DNA of 64,000 nt from Mesorhizobium sp. M4B.F.Ca.ET.058.02.1.1 (GCF_003952505.1 NZ_CP034450.1:558001-622000); one strand, 5' to 3'. Positions 35,126 through 44,645 are shown, numbered from the stretch's first letter. The notes: generated by a model from the letters alone, not told the origin. A program made the numbers and translations.

Positions 35126-35169
35126 GCAATTGCGGACGGAAAACCGCAACACACTTTTCCTGGAATGGC
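35126..35169. repeat. 44-bp hairpin repeat, copy 3
   Basis: A variant of the hairpin at 24849 and 33576, with GCAATTGC at the left and GGAATGGC at the right, while the GGAAAA/TTTTCC inner stem is kept. It ends 2 nt beyond the stop of the leftward ABC permease gene. Confidence 0.8.
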
Positions 35170-35171
35170 TC

Positions 35172-36185
35172 TCAACGCTTCTTTCCGAGGCCGAAGGTCG
35201 CCGCCAGCGCGCCGACCAGCACGACACCCTTGACGAAGTCCTGCGTGTAATAGGGGGCATTCAGCATGGTGAGGCCGTTGAGCAGCACGCCGACGAAGAT
35301 GGCGCCGACGACGGTGCCGATCACATGCGGGCGGCGCTTGTCGAGCACGGCATAGCCGATCAACGAGGCGGCGACGGCGTCGAGCAGCAGCGAGTTGCCG
35401 GCCGAGACGTCGCCGCGGCCGACGCGCGAGGCGACGATGAGCCCGCCGAGCGATGCCCGCGCGCCCGAAATGACATAGGCCGAGAGGCGGTAGGCCTTGG
35501 TCGGCGCGCCGGAAAGATGCGCGGCCGTCTCGTTGCCGCCGATGGCGTAAAAGACGCGGCCCCAGCGCGTGCGCTCCATCAAGAACCAGGCAAGGAACGC
35601 GACGACCGCCATCACCACGACCGACATCGGAACCAGGTCGAAGAGCCGCGAGCGCCCGAGGATCAGGAAAGCCGGATCGTAGGCGCCGGGCACCGTCGAG
35701 CCGTCGGGAAGCACCATGCCGGCGGTGATCGAGCGGCCGCCAGTCGGGATCAGCTGCAGGCCAGCGAGCAGGAACATGGTCGCGAGCGTGGCGAGAAGAT
35801 CCGGGACGCCGACGCGCACAATCAGCAGTCCGTTGGCCAGGCCGATCAAGGCGCCCATCAGCAGCACCAGCGCGATCGTCCCGGCGGCGTCCATCTGCCA
35901 GACGACCATGGCATAGCTCGCCGCCATCACCGAGGAGGCGGCGACGCTACCGACCGAAAGATCGAATCCATCCGCCGCCATGGTGATCGACACGCCAACG
36001 CCGAGGATGGCGACCACCGAAACCGCCTGCAGGATCGAGAACAGATTGGCCGAGCGGATGAAGGCCGGCTGCACATGCCAGAAGCCGATGACCATCAGGG
36101 CAAGCAGGACGAAGAGCGCGAATCGGCGGATCTCGCGCAGAAGCGAAGGACGTGGCGCGGCATGCGTTGTGGTCAGTTCGGTCAT
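35172..36185 (-). CDS. Sugar ABC transporter permease (RbsC-like)
   Basis: A 337-residue membrane protein with about eight to ten helices. It has the family signatures ITMAADGFDLSVGSVAA and GLANGLLIVRVGVPDLLATLATMFL of the ribose/branched-chain permease class, plus the cytoplasmic loop GGNETAAHLSGAPTK that contacts the ATPase. Its ATG overlaps the ATPase stop by four bases (36182-36185), so the two are translationally coupled. Confidence 0.92.
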   Translation of the reverse strand: MTELTTTHAAPRPSLLREIRRFALFVLLALMVIGFWHVQPAFIRSANLFSILQAVSVVAILGVGVSITMAADGFDLSVGSVAASSVMAASYAMVVWQMDAAGTIALVLLMGALIGLANGLLIVRVGVPDLLATLATMFLLAGLQLIPTGGRSITAGMVLPDGSTVPGAYDPAFLILGRSRLFDLVPMSVVVMAVVAFLAWFLMERTRWGRVFYAIGGNETAAHLSGAPTKAYRLSAYVISGARASLGGLIVASRVGRGDVSAGNSLLLDAVAASLIGYAVLDKRRPHVIGTVVGAIFVGVLLNGLTMLNAPYYTQDFVKGVVLVGALAATFGLGKKR

Positions 36186-37714
36186 CTCGGGTCTCCGGCG
36201 GTCTCCTCTCCCTCGACCTTGTCGATCCGGTCGGTGAGCGAGCCATGGCCGTCTTCGGCCATATGAAGGGAATGGTTGCGCATGACGAGGATGCGGTCGG
36301 CAACCTCCAGCGCTTCCTCGGTATCGCTGGTCGCGATCAGGGTCGCCGAGCCGCTCTGGCTGCCGCGGATGGCGGCGATCAGGTCGGCGCGCGCGCCGAC
36401 ATCGACGCCTTGGAACGGTTCGTCGAGCAAGAGCAGCCGGCAAGGTGCCGCCTGCCAGCGGGCGAGCACGACCTTCTGCTGGTTGCCGCCGGAAAGTTCG
36501 TCCAACGTGTCGTCCGGTCCGCGCGCCTTGATGCCAAGCCGCACTATCGCCTCGGCGGAAACCTTTCGCTCGCGCTGGGTCCTGAGCAGGCCGCCTGGAA
36601 ACCAGCGGCTGAGATGCGGCAGGGCGATGGTGCCGGCGATGGTGGCGCCGGGAACTTCCGGAGGCAGCAGCGATGATTGCCAGCGATCCTCGGCGGCCAT
36701 GAAGACGCCCTTCTGGATCGACTGTCCTGGCCCGTTCGAAAGCCAGGGTTTTCCGTCGATCTCGAAATTGCCTTCGGCAAGGATTTCGAGGCCAAACAGC
36801 ACGCGCAGCAGCCGGCTCTTGCCGGAACCAAGCGTGCCGATGATGGCGACGACCTCGCCCGAGCGGAGATCGAGGTCGAAGGGCTCGGCGCCAGCGACCA
36901 GCCTGGCACCCTTGACCGACAGGATCACCGGCGCGGTCGACGCCTTGTCGCGACGGGTGGCAGCTTCCAGCGGCCGGCCGATCATTGCGGCCACCGCCGC
37001 CGGGAAATCGATCGGCCTGGCAAAGGCGCCGACAATGCGGCCGCCGCGCATTACGACGGCGCGGTCGGCGATCGCGGCGAGATCGCCGAGCCGGTGCGAA
37101 ATGTAGAGCACCGCCATGCCGCTTGCGCGCAACCGCCGGATGACGGCGAACAGCCGCTCGGCTTCGGTGGTCGAAAGGCTCGATGTCGGCTCATCGAGGA
37201 TCAGGACGGAGGCGCTCGCGGCGACGGCACGGGCGATTGCAATCAATTGCCGCTCCGCCGGGCGAAGGTCGATGAAGTCGCGGTCGAGCGCCAGGTCGAG
37301 ATCGATCAGTGCCGCGATCTCCTTCGCGCGCTTGCGGATCGACCTGTTCGAGACGAGAAAACGCCCGCCCGGGCTGCAAAGCTCGTCGAGCACAAGATTC
37401 TCGGCGACCGTCAGCCCGGGAGCACCCGCCTGGTCGGTTGCCTGATGCACCGTCGCGATGCCGGCGGCCTTGGCGGCGCTGGGCGAGGCGAAGGCAACGG
37501 CCCTGCCGTCCAGCATGATCGTGCCCGCATCGGGCGTGTACGAACCCGACAGGATCTTCACCAAGGTCGATTTGCCGGCGCCGTTGGCGCCCATCAGCGC
37601 CACGACCTCGCCGGGGGCGACGTCAAGGTCGGCGCCAGCGAGCGCGCGTGTCGGCCCGAAGGACTTTTCGATGCCGGTAACGGAGACGGCTATGGCTGAG
37701 GCGGCTTGTGGCAA
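36182..37714 (-). CDS. Sugar ABC transporter ATP-binding protein (two NBDs)
   Basis: A 510-residue RbsA/XylG-type ATPase with two nucleotide-binding domains. Domain 1 has GANGAGKST, DLRPAERQLIAIARAVA (a signature lacking the usual SGG, normal for this class) and LILDEPTSS. Domain 2 has a Walker A variant GTLGSGKSR, signature LSGGNQQKVVLARW and LLLDEPFQGVD. In this class the second or first site is often degenerate. The only available start is a TTG at 37714 without a strong ribosome binding site, so the start is uncertain. It energises import with the permease downstream. Confidence 0.9.
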   Translation of the reverse strand: MPQAASAIAVSVTGIEKSFGPTRALAGADLDVAPGEVVALMGANGAGKSTLVKILSGSYTPDAGTIMLDGRAVAFASPSAAKAAGIATVHQATDQAGAPGLTVAENLVLDELCSPGGRFLVSNRSIRKRAKEIAALIDLDLALDRDFIDLRPAERQLIAIARAVAASASVLILDEPTSSLSTTEAERLFAVIRRLRASGMAVLYISHRLGDLAAIADRAVVMRGGRIVGAFARPIDFPAAVAAMIGRPLEAATRRDKASTAPVILSVKGARLVAGAEPFDLDLRSGEVVAIIGTLGSGKSRLLRVLFGLEILAEGNFEIDGKPWLSNGPGQSIQKGVFMAAEDRWQSSLLPPEVPGATIAGTIALPHLSRWFPGGLLRTQRERKVSAEAIVRLGIKARGPDDTLDELSGGNQQKVVLARWQAAPCRLLLLDEPFQGVDVGARADLIAAIRGSQSGSATLIATSDTEEALEVADRILVMRNHSLHMAEDGHGSLTDRIDKVEGEETAGDPR

Positions 37715-37774
37715 GGTGCGTGAGCTTCGGGCTGATGGCGGTGCGCTGGGGGCGGAGGGTGATAGTCGCCTTTG

Positions 37775-37959
37775 TCACCTGTCATATTCCATGGTCGCCA
37801 GCCCGGCATTGCAGTCCGGCGAATAGACGATGCCATTGGCATCGACGAACACGTTGGTCGACTGGATTGCTTGCCGGCCGGTTGGGGCGCTTGTCAGCGT
37901 CTCGGAGACCAAGCTGCGACGCCGGCGGCGAGAGTCAACGAGAGGATATGCTTGATCAT
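37775..37959 (-). pseudogene. Remnant of an exported LVIVD-like propeller protein
   Basis: An ATG at 37959 with AGGGG seven bases upstream opens a signal-peptide-like segment (MIKHILSLTLAAGVAAW), but that frame stops after about 21 residues. In another frame the remaining sequence reads AIQSTNVFVDANGIVYSPDC and ends GLATMEYDR. This resembles the C-terminal blade of LVIVD-repeat beta-propeller proteins. A large internal deletion plus frameshift of a once full-length gene would explain this. Identification is tentative. Confidence 0.4.
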
Positions 37960-38184
37960 GTGGAGACCCCTTTGAAATCGGCCGCATTCTAGGGAGGAGT
38001 CTTGCTGCTTCCGAGAACGCGCGTTGCGAGTTTCGCGAACGCCAGAGCATTTCCACTTTGTCTCCTTTCGGGTTCTTAGCAAATGACGGCGAGGCTGCGG
38101 CCGCACGCTTTGGGAAACAGAATTGTTTCAACCCGGGCGCCCTTGCTCTAAAGCTCGCCGATCGAATCCCAGGATGCTTTGTCA

Positions 38185-38916
38185 ATGAGCGAGCCGGTTA
38201 GCCCTTCGGAAATCGAACAGCAGGACGATGCGCCGGAACCGCGCCGCGAACCGGTGTTCAACCTGCCGTCGGTGGTGCTGGCGGTGATCGGCATCTGCAT
38301 TGCCGTTCATCTGGTGCGCGTCTACCTACTGACCGACGACCAGGATTTCGCCCTGCTGGTGCGGGCGGCGTTCATCCCGATCCGCTATTCCGGCCGTTAT
38401 GACCTCGAGGTTTATGCCTTCACCAGCCCCTTCACCTATGCGTTCCTGCATGGCGGCTGGGCGCATCTCCTGATCAACATGGTGTGGCTGGCGGCGTTCG
38501 GCTCGCCGCTGGCGAACCGTTTCGGCGCGCTTCGCTTCGCGCTGTTCTTTGCGGTGACGGGGCTTGCGGCGGTGGCATTGTTCTATGTCCTGCACCCGCT
38601 CGGCGAGGCGCCGCTGGTCGGCGCTTCGGGCGCGATTTCCGGCATGATGGGGGCGGCGGCGCGCTTCGCCTTCCGCATCGACCGTTCGTCGGGCAGAGGC
38701 GCCTTTGCCGGCGCGCCCTTGCCGATGACGGAGGTGTTCCGCTCGCGCGGCGTCGTCACTTTCCTTGGTGTCTGGATGGTGATCAACCTCGTCACCGGCC
38801 TGATAGGCTTTGCTCCAGGCGTCGACGGACAGATCGCCTGGGAGGCGCATATTGGCGGCTTTGTCGCCGGCTTCTTCGGCGTGCGCGCTTTCGACCGCCG
38901 CCAGCCGCTGGAGTGA
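38185..38916 (+). CDS. Rhomboid-family intramembrane serine protease
   Basis: A 243-residue membrane protein with about six helices. The catalytic Ser lies in VGASGAISGMMG and the catalytic His in WEAHIGGFVAGF; the helix 2 HGGWAHLLINMVWL carries the conserved His/Asn of rhomboids. It cleaves membrane-protein segments; targets are unknown. The start is the ATG at 38185, not the TTG two codons earlier. Confidence 0.93.
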   Translation: MSEPVSPSEIEQQDDAPEPRREPVFNLPSVVLAVIGICIAVHLVRVYLLTDDQDFALLVRAAFIPIRYSGRYDLEVYAFTSPFTYAFLHGGWAHLLINMVWLAAFGSPLANRFGALRFALFFAVTGLAAVALFYVLHPLGEAPLVGASGAISGMMGAAARFAFRIDRSSGRGAFAGAPLPMTEVFRSRGVVTFLGVWMVINLVTGLIGFAPGVDGQIAWEAHIGGFVAGFFGVRAFDRRQPLE

Positions 38917-39021
38917 GCCGCGCCGCACTTGAAATGCAAACAATCACGGCGCACCATGTTCACCGGAACGTGAATGCCGGTCAGGGCAGGAACCGGCAAG
39001 CAACAAGCTGAGGAGGACGCC

Positions 39022-39453
39022 ATGACTGTTAAGGCAATTCTCGAGAAGAAGGGCCATGACGTGTTGACGCTCGGGCCGAACGAAAAGCTGAGCGAGGCCA
39101 TCCGCATCCTGACCGAACACAGGATCGGCGCGCTGGTCATCACCAATGGCGACCACAAGATCGTCGGCATCCTCTCCGAGCGCGACATCGTGCGCGTGCT
39201 GGCCAAGGAAGGTGCCGCGGCGCTCGACATCGCGGTACGTTCGGCGATGACGCCGAAGGTGAAGATCTGCAACGAGAACCACACCGTCAACGAGGTGATG
39301 GAGATCATGACCAAGGGTCGCTTCCGCCATCTGCCGGTGGAAAAGGATGGCCTGCTCTACGGCATCGTGTCGATCGGCGACGTCGTCAAGCGTCGCATCG
39401 AGGATGTCGAGCGCGAGGCCGAGGAGATCAGGGCCTATATCGCCACCGCCTAG
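39022..39453 (+). CDS. CBS-domain pair protein
   Basis: A 143-residue protein consisting of two CBS domains (about 7-65 and 75-135), which form a Bateman module that binds adenine nucleotides. The motifs GALVITNGDHKIVGILSERDIV and HLPVEKDGLLYGIVSIGDVVK are the two C-terminal CBS strands and helices. GAGGAGG before the ATG gives a strong ribosome binding site. Such stand-alone proteins are regulatory; the target is unknown. Confidence 0.92.
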   Translation: MTVKAILEKKGHDVLTLGPNEKLSEAIRILTEHRIGALVITNGDHKIVGILSERDIVRVLAKEGAAALDIAVRSAMTPKVKICNENHTVNEVMEIMTKGRFRHLPVEKDGLLYGIVSIGDVVKRRIEDVEREAEEIRAYIATA

Positions 39454-39619
39454 CAAACGTGGCGAGAACCGCCGGCCGCTGCCGGCCGGATAGGCGAAAG
39501 CGGCCGAAAAGGCCAGCGCGCGGCTTTGCGCTTGTCTCGCCGGGCGGTTTGCACTAGCGAAGGCCAACACCCAAATTCGCGAAAATCGCAATTCTCGCGA
39601 GCCACAAGCGCAGGCCACC

Positions 39620-41119
39620 ATGAGCATCATCGATACCCGCACCCCCGACGCAAAACGACTGATCCCCGGCGCCACCGGCGACTGGGAAGTCATCATCGGT
39701 CTCGAAGTGCATGCCCAGGTGACCTCGGAGGCGAAGCTGTTTTCCGGGGCGTCGACCTCGTTCGGCGCGGCACCCAACGCCAATGTCAGCCTGGTCGACG
39801 CGGCGATGCCCGGCATGCTGCCCGTCATCAACGAGGAATGCGTCAAGCAGGCGATCCGCACCGGCCTTGGCCTGAAGGCCGAGATCAACCACAAGTCGGT
39901 TTTCGACCGGAAGAACTATTTCTATCCGGACCTGCCGCAGGGCTACCAGATTTCGCAGTTCAAGCAGCCGATCGTCGGCGAGGGCAAGGTCATCGTCTCG
40001 GTCGGCCCGGACCGCCAGGGCGAGTTCGAGGACATCGAGGTCGGCATCGAGCGGCTGCATCTGGAACAGGACGCCGGCAAGTCGATGCACGACCAGCATC
40101 CGACCATGTCCTATGTCGACCTCAACCGTTCCGGCGTGGCGCTGATGGAGATCGTCTCCAAGCCGGATATGCGCTCGGCCGACGAGGCCAAGGCCTATGT
40201 GACCAAGCTGCGCACCATCGTGCGCTATCTCGGCACCTGCGACGGCAACATGGACGAAGGCTCGCTGCGCGCCGACGTCAACGTCTCGGTGCGCAGGCCG
40301 GGCGGCGCATTCGGCACGCGCTGCGAGATCAAGAACGTCAACTCGATCCGCTTCATCGGCCAGGCCATCGAATACGAGGCGCGCCGGCAGATCGCCGTCA
40401 TCGAGGATGGCGGCACGATCGACCAGGAGACGCGGCTGTTCGACCCCAACAAGGGCGAGACGCGCTCGATGCGCTCCAAGGAAGAGGCACATGACTACCG
40501 CTATTTCCCCGACCCGGACCTTCTGCCGCTGGAGTTCGACCAGGCCTATGTCGACGCGCTGGCCAAGGATCTGCCGGAACTGCCCGACGACAAGAAGGCG
40601 CGGTTGATCGCGGCGCTCGGCCTGTCGACCTATGACGCCTCGATCCTGGTGTCCGAAAAGCCGATCGCCGACTATTTCGAGAAGGTGGCCTCCGGCCGCG
40701 ACGGCAAGCTCGCCGCCAACTGGGTGATCAACGATCTGCTTGGCGCTCTCAACAAGGCCGACAAGGACATTGAAAATGCTCCAGTTTCGCCCGAGCAGCT
40801 CGGCGCCGTCATCGATCTGATCAAGGAAGGCACGATCTCCGGCAAGATCGCCAAGGACCTGTTCGAAATCGTCTGGAACGAGGGCGGCGATCCGCGCCAG
40901 CTCGTCGAAAGCCGCGGCATGAAGCAGGTCACCGACACCGGCGCCATCGAGAAGGCGGTGGATGAGGTGATCGCCGCCAATCCGGACAAGGCCGACCAGG
41001 CCCGCGCCAAGCCGACCATGGCCGGCTGGTTTGTCGGCCAGGTGATGAAGGCGACCGGCGGCAAGGCCAATCCGCAGGCGGTCAACGACCTCGTCAAGGC
41101 CAAGCTCGGAATCGAATAA
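39620..41119 (+). CDS. gatB: Asp/Glu-tRNA amidotransferase subunit B
   Basis: A 499-residue subunit of GatCAB that amidates Glu-tRNA(Gln) and Asp-tRNA(Asn). The N-terminal [41 protein letters not shown] and [13 protein letters not shown] form the kinase-like core. The C-terminal helical and YqeY-like tail (about 330-499) binds tRNA. gatC and gatA are not in the window, so the subunits are encoded apart here, or upstream genes lie elsewhere. Confidence 0.97.
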   Translation: MSIIDTRTPDAKRLIPGATGDWEVIIGLEVHAQVTSEAKLFSGASTSFGAAPNANVSLVDAAMPGMLPVINEECVKQAIRTGLGLKAEINHKSVFDRKNYFYPDLPQGYQISQFKQPIVGEGKVIVSVGPDRQGEFEDIEVGIERLHLEQDAGKSMHDQHPTMSYVDLNRSGVALMEIVSKPDMRSADEAKAYVTKLRTIVRYLGTCDGNMDEGSLRADVNVSVRRPGGAFGTRCEIKNVNSIRFIGQAIEYEARRQIAVIEDGGTIDQETRLFDPNKGETRSMRSKEEAHDYRYFPDPDLLPLEFDQAYVDALAKDLPELPDDKKARLIAALGLSTYDASILVSEKPIADYFEKVASGRDGKLAANWVINDLLGALNKADKDIENAPVSPEQLGAVIDLIKEGTISGKIAKDLFEIVWNEGGDPRQLVESRGMKQVTDTGAIEKAVDEVIAANPDKADQARAKPTMAGWFVGQVMKATGGKANPQAVNDLVKAKLGIE

Positions 41120-41123
41120 AGCG

Positions 41124-41612
41124 ATGTTCGTCCGTACCGCCAGCGAGCGCGATCTTGTTGCGATCCGCGCGCTGCTGGTCGAGACGTGGCACGCGACGTA
41201 TGACGCCATTTACGGCGCCGAGCCGGTCGGGGCGCTCACCGACGAATGGCATTCGATCGCCTCGCTCAAGGCCCGGCTGACGCGGCCGAACTCCGAATTC
41301 CTGGTCGCCGACGACGGCAGGCGACTCGGCGGCATGGCATTCGCCGCCGCCACTACCGACCCGAAGATCGTCCTGTTGAACCAGCTTTATGTGCACCCGT
41401 CCTGCCAGCGGCAAGGGATCGGCAAGGCGCTGCTCGATGAGGTCGAGGCCAGCTTTCCGGAAGCGAACAGGCTGCGCCTCGAGGTGGAGGAAGCCAACGC
41501 GGGGGCGATCGCCTTCTACCGGTCACAGGGATTTGTGGCCGCCGGCGAAACCAAGGATTGCGGCGGCGGTTCCGGGCTGCCGGCGCTGGTTTTCGAGAAG
41601 CCCCTCGGATAG
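41124..41612 (+). CDS. GNAT-family N-acetyltransferase
   Basis: A 162-residue GNAT: VLLNQLYVHPSCQRQGIGKALLDEV is motif A with the acetyl-CoA pyrophosphate loop RQGIGKA, and LRLEVEEANAGAIAFYRSQGF is motif B. It begins 4 nt after the gatB stop, suggesting coupled translation. Substrate unknown. Confidence 0.9.
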   Translation: MFVRTASERDLVAIRALLVETWHATYDAIYGAEPVGALTDEWHSIASLKARLTRPNSEFLVADDGRRLGGMAFAAATTDPKIVLLNQLYVHPSCQRQGIGKALLDEVEASFPEANRLRLEVEEANAGAIAFYRSQGFVAAGETKDCGGGSGLPALVFEKPLG

Positions 41613-41659
41613 TCAGCGCGGGAGACAGCGGCGCGGGCGAAAGGTCTGACCGCGCGCAG

Positions 41660-42523
41660 TCAGGGCGGCGACATGACGGCAGGAATCTCCACATTGTCGA
41701 TCAGCCTGGTCGTGCCGAGCCAGACGGCCGCGAGCACGCGGCCGTCGCGGTCGCGCCGCCAGGGGGCGAGCGTCAGGCTTTCACGCGCCGCGACATAGTC
41801 CACCTTCCGGAAGCCTGCCTCGACAAGCGCTTGCCGAGCCGCGTGGGCCGCATCGGCTTCGTCGGCACCCGCGGCGAGCGCGGCCGCAGTCCGGCGCAAA
41901 ACGACATTCAGCTTGCGAGCGACCGCAAGTTCCTTCTCGCCGAGATAGGCGTTGCGCGAGGACATGGCGAGGCCATCCGCATCGCGCACAGTCGGTGCGC
42001 CGACGATGGCGACGGGCAGGTCGAGGTCGCGGCAAAGCTGCCTGACGACGCAAAGCTGCTGATAGTCCTTCTCGCCGAAGATCGCATAGTCGGGAGCCGC
42101 TTGCAGGAAGAGCTTGGCCACGACGGTGGCGACACCGTCGAAGAAGCTAGGCCTGAAATCCGATTCCAGGCCGGAGGAGGGGCCGCCGACCGAAATCCTG
42201 GTGGCGAAGCCGGCCGGGTACATCTCCGCGACGCCTGGCGTGAAGACGAGATGCGCGCCGGCTTCGGCCAGCCGTTCGAGGTCGCGGGCAAGCTGGCGCG
42301 GATATTTGTCGAGATCCTCGGTCGGGGCGAACTGCGCCGGATTGACGAAGATCGAGACGACGCAGCGCTCGGCCTTTTCGAGCGCCATCCTGACCAGCGA
42401 GATATGGCCGTCATGCAGCGCGCCCATGGTCGGCACCATGGCGATGCCGAGGCCCTCGCGCCGCCAGTCGCGGATTTGCGCGCGAAGGGCGGGAACCGTT
42501 TCGGCGACGATCGGTCGACTCAT
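41660..42523 (-). CDS. panC: Pantothenate synthetase
   Basis: A 287-residue enzyme that condenses pantoate with beta-alanine using ATP. HIGH-type motif is GALHDGHISLVR; VSIFVNPAQFAPTEDLDKYPR and FGEKDYQQL and MSSRNAYL (KMSKS-like region) are family landmarks. Its ATG overlaps the panB stop by four bases, so panB-panC are coupled for coenzyme A synthesis. Confidence 0.96.
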   Translation of the reverse strand: MSRPIVAETVPALRAQIRDWRREGLGIAMVPTMGALHDGHISLVRMALEKAERCVVSIFVNPAQFAPTEDLDKYPRQLARDLERLAEAGAHLVFTPGVAEMYPAGFATRISVGGPSSGLESDFRPSFFDGVATVVAKLFLQAAPDYAIFGEKDYQQLCVVRQLCRDLDLPVAIVGAPTVRDADGLAMSSRNAYLGEKELAVARKLNVVLRRTAAALAAGADEADAAHAARQALVEAGFRKVDYVAARESLTLAPWRRDRDGRVLAAVWLGTTRLIDNVEIPAVMSPP

Positions 42524-43362
42524 ACCTTGTCCTTATCGGGTGTGGCGGCAAAGACGTGGTCCGGGCCGGGAAACGCGCGGTCGCGCACCTCCGCCGCGTA
42601 GCGGGCGGCAGCGTCCGAGACGACATCGCGCAGGCTGGCATATTCCTTGACGAATTTCGGTACGCGGTCGACGGTCAGGCCGACCATGTCGTCGATGACC
42701 AGGATTTGGCCGTCGCAATCGCGGCTGGCGCCAATGCCGATGGTGGGGATGGCGATGGCGCGGGTAAGATCAGCCGCGACGCTCTCGACGGTGCCCTCGA
42801 TGACCACGGAAAAGGCGCCGGCCTTTTCCACCGCTTCGGCGTCGCGGAACAGGGCGGCCACATTGTCTTCGGTCCGGCCCTTGATCTTGTAGCCGCCGTC
42901 CTTTTCCACCGATTGCGGCTGCAGGCCGATATGGCCCATGACCGGGATGCCGCCGGCCACGATCGCGGCGATCTGCCCGACCATGTCGACGCCGCCCTCG
43001 AGCTTGACCGCCTGGCAGCCCGTCTCCTCGACAATGCGCCGCGCCGAGGCGACGGCCTCAGCCACCGACGTCTCATAGCTGCCGGCAGGCATGTCGACGA
43101 CCACGCAAGCCCTGTCGGAGCCGCGCATCACCGCCTGACCGTGCGCGATCATCATCTCCAGGGATGCGCCAAGCGTGGTCTTGTGGCCGTGCAGCACCAT
43201 GGCGACACTGTCGCCGACCAGAAGCAGGTCGACGTGGGGATCGAGCAATCGGGCGACAGGATAGGTATAGGCGGTCAGGCAGACGATCGGCACGCCGCCC
43301 TTGCGGCGGCGAATGGCGTCGGCGCTGATCCGGCCACTGGCGGACAGGTCTTGAATCTTCAC
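42520..43362 (-). CDS. panB: 3-methyl-2-oxobutanoate hydroxymethyltransferase
   Basis: A 280-residue TIM-barrel enzyme making ketopantoate from 2-oxoisovalerate and methylene-tetrahydrofolate. Landmarks are LTAYTYPVARL, LLVGDSVAMVLHGH (metal Asp), DMPAGSY, KLEGG, GIPVMGHIGLQPQ and TIGIGASRDCDGQILV. It is first in the panB-panC pair. Confidence 0.96.
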   Translation of the reverse strand: MKIQDLSASGRISADAIRRRKGGVPIVCLTAYTYPVARLLDPHVDLLLVGDSVAMVLHGHKTTLGASLEMMIAHGQAVMRGSDRACVVVDMPAGSYETSVAEAVASARRIVEETGCQAVKLEGGVDMVGQIAAIVAGGIPVMGHIGLQPQSVEKDGGYKIKGRTEDNVAALFRDAEAVEKAGAFSVVIEGTVESVAADLTRAIAIPTIGIGASRDCDGQILVIDDMVGLTVDRVPKFVKEYASLRDVVSDAAARYAAEVRDRAFPGPDHVFAATPDKDKV

Positions 43363-43583
43363 CTCCCTTGGCCGGGCACCAGGCCAGGCGCCCGTTGCCG
43401 GGCGAGCAGAGCTTTAGAAAGACAGGAACTGCTTGGCAAGCAGGGCTGCCGCTATCCGCGCGGCTGTATCGATTTAGCGCACGAACCATTTACATTGCGC
43501 CCCACGGCAAAACCCTTGCCTTCGCGATTGCGTGACGCCATAAGCAGGAGAAAGGCGCAGCCGCTGCCGCCGCGAGGACTTGG

Positions 43584-43982
43584 ATGAAAGCTTTCCTTAC
43601 GCAGTTTTTCACCTGGTGGAACAGCCAGACGCTGGGAACGCGGTTCCACACATGGCGCCACGGCAGGAAGGTCGGCCAGGACGAAGCCGGCAACGTCTAT
43701 TACGAGGGCGGCATCGATTCAGAAGGCCGCACCCGTCGCTGGGTCATCTACCGGGACTATTCGGAAGCCTCGAAGATCCCGCCGGGCTGGCACGGCTGGA
43801 TTCATCATCGCGTCGATGTGGCGCCGCCGAGCGACGACTATCGTCCGCGCGAATGGCAGAAGCCGCATTTGCCGAATCTCACCGGCAGCCCTGCGGCCTA
43901 CCGTCCGCAGGGCTCGGTGCTGACCAACCAGCACCGCCCGCAAGTGACCGGCGACTACGACGCCTGGACGCCCGGCTCGTAA
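43584..43982 (+). CDS. NDUFA12-family complex I accessory subunit
   Basis: A 132-residue protein with the NDUFA12/B17.2 signature GTRFHTWRHGRKVGQDEAGNVYYE and RRWVIYRDYSEASKIPPGWHGWIHH. In Alphaproteobacteria it is a supernumerary subunit of NADH:ubiquinone oxidoreductase on the cytoplasmic side of the inner membrane. It lies apart from the nuo operon and ahead of a DUF2155 gene, an arrangement I recall as conserved in Rhizobiales. Confidence 0.92.
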   Translation: MKAFLTQFFTWWNSQTLGTRFHTWRHGRKVGQDEAGNVYYEGGIDSEGRTRRWVIYRDYSEASKIPPGWHGWIHHRVDVAPPSDDYRPREWQKPHLPNLTGSPAAYRPQGSVLTNQHRPQVTGDYDAWTPGS

Positions 43983-44108
43983 TCGGCGGCCGAGGTGCTG
44001 ATCGGTCCTTTGTCGCCACAATTGACGTTTAGCTGCTTGCTGATCTGAAAACGGCGACTAGCCTTGGGCGAGCAAGAATCACTCCGGGCGCAACCACCGG
44101 TATCCCGC

Positions 44109-44645
44109 ATGAGCATCTTCAGCCGAATCTCGTTGGGCGCCGCGGCCGCGGCAACAGCCGCTGTCGCCGCCTGCACGGTGACGGTTGCCGCTGCGCAGAC
44201 GCCGGCGGCGCCGGTGGCTGCCGAGCGCATCACCAATCCGGTCGCCGAGTTCGCCGGCATCGACAAAATCACCGGCCGGATCATCACCTTCGATGTCTAT
44301 ATCGACGAGACGGTGCAGTTCGGCGCTTTGCAGGTGACGCCGCGCATCTGCTATTCGCGGCCGGAGACGGAGGAGCCGAAGACCGATTCCTTCGTCGAGG
44401 TCGATGAGATCACGCTCGACCGCAAGATCCGCCGCATCTTCACCGGCTGGATGTTCGCCGAGAGCCCCGGCCTCAACGCCGTCGAGCACGCCGTCTATGA
44501 CGTCTGGCTGAAGGGTTGCAAGCAGAAGTCGGACGTGCCGCCGCCCGAGGCCGCCAAGACCGGTGCGTCACAGGTCGATACGTCCAAGCCGAAGGCCGCC
44601 GCCGCTCCGGCTGCGACCGAGCCGGATAGCGGCGAGGCCAACTGA
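44109..44645 (+). CDS. DUF2155 family exported protein
   Basis: A 178-residue protein with an N-terminal signal peptide (about 1-30, Ala-rich). A DUF2155 domain follows: AEFAGIDKITGRIITFDVYIDETVQFGAL, ITPRICYSRP-like VTPRICYSRP, RIFTGWMFAESPGLNAVEHAVYDVWLKGC. The tail is a low-complexity Ala/Pro/Lys stretch. Probably periplasmic, function unknown. Two conserved Cys may form a disulfide. Confidence 0.88.
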   Translation: MSIFSRISLGAAAAATAAVAACTVTVAAAQTPAAPVAAERITNPVAEFAGIDKITGRIITFDVYIDETVQFGALQVTPRICYSRPETEEPKTDSFVEVDEITLDRKIRRIFTGWMFAESPGLNAVEHAVYDVWLKGCKQKSDVPPPEAAKTGASQVDTSKPKAAAAPAATEPDSGEAN

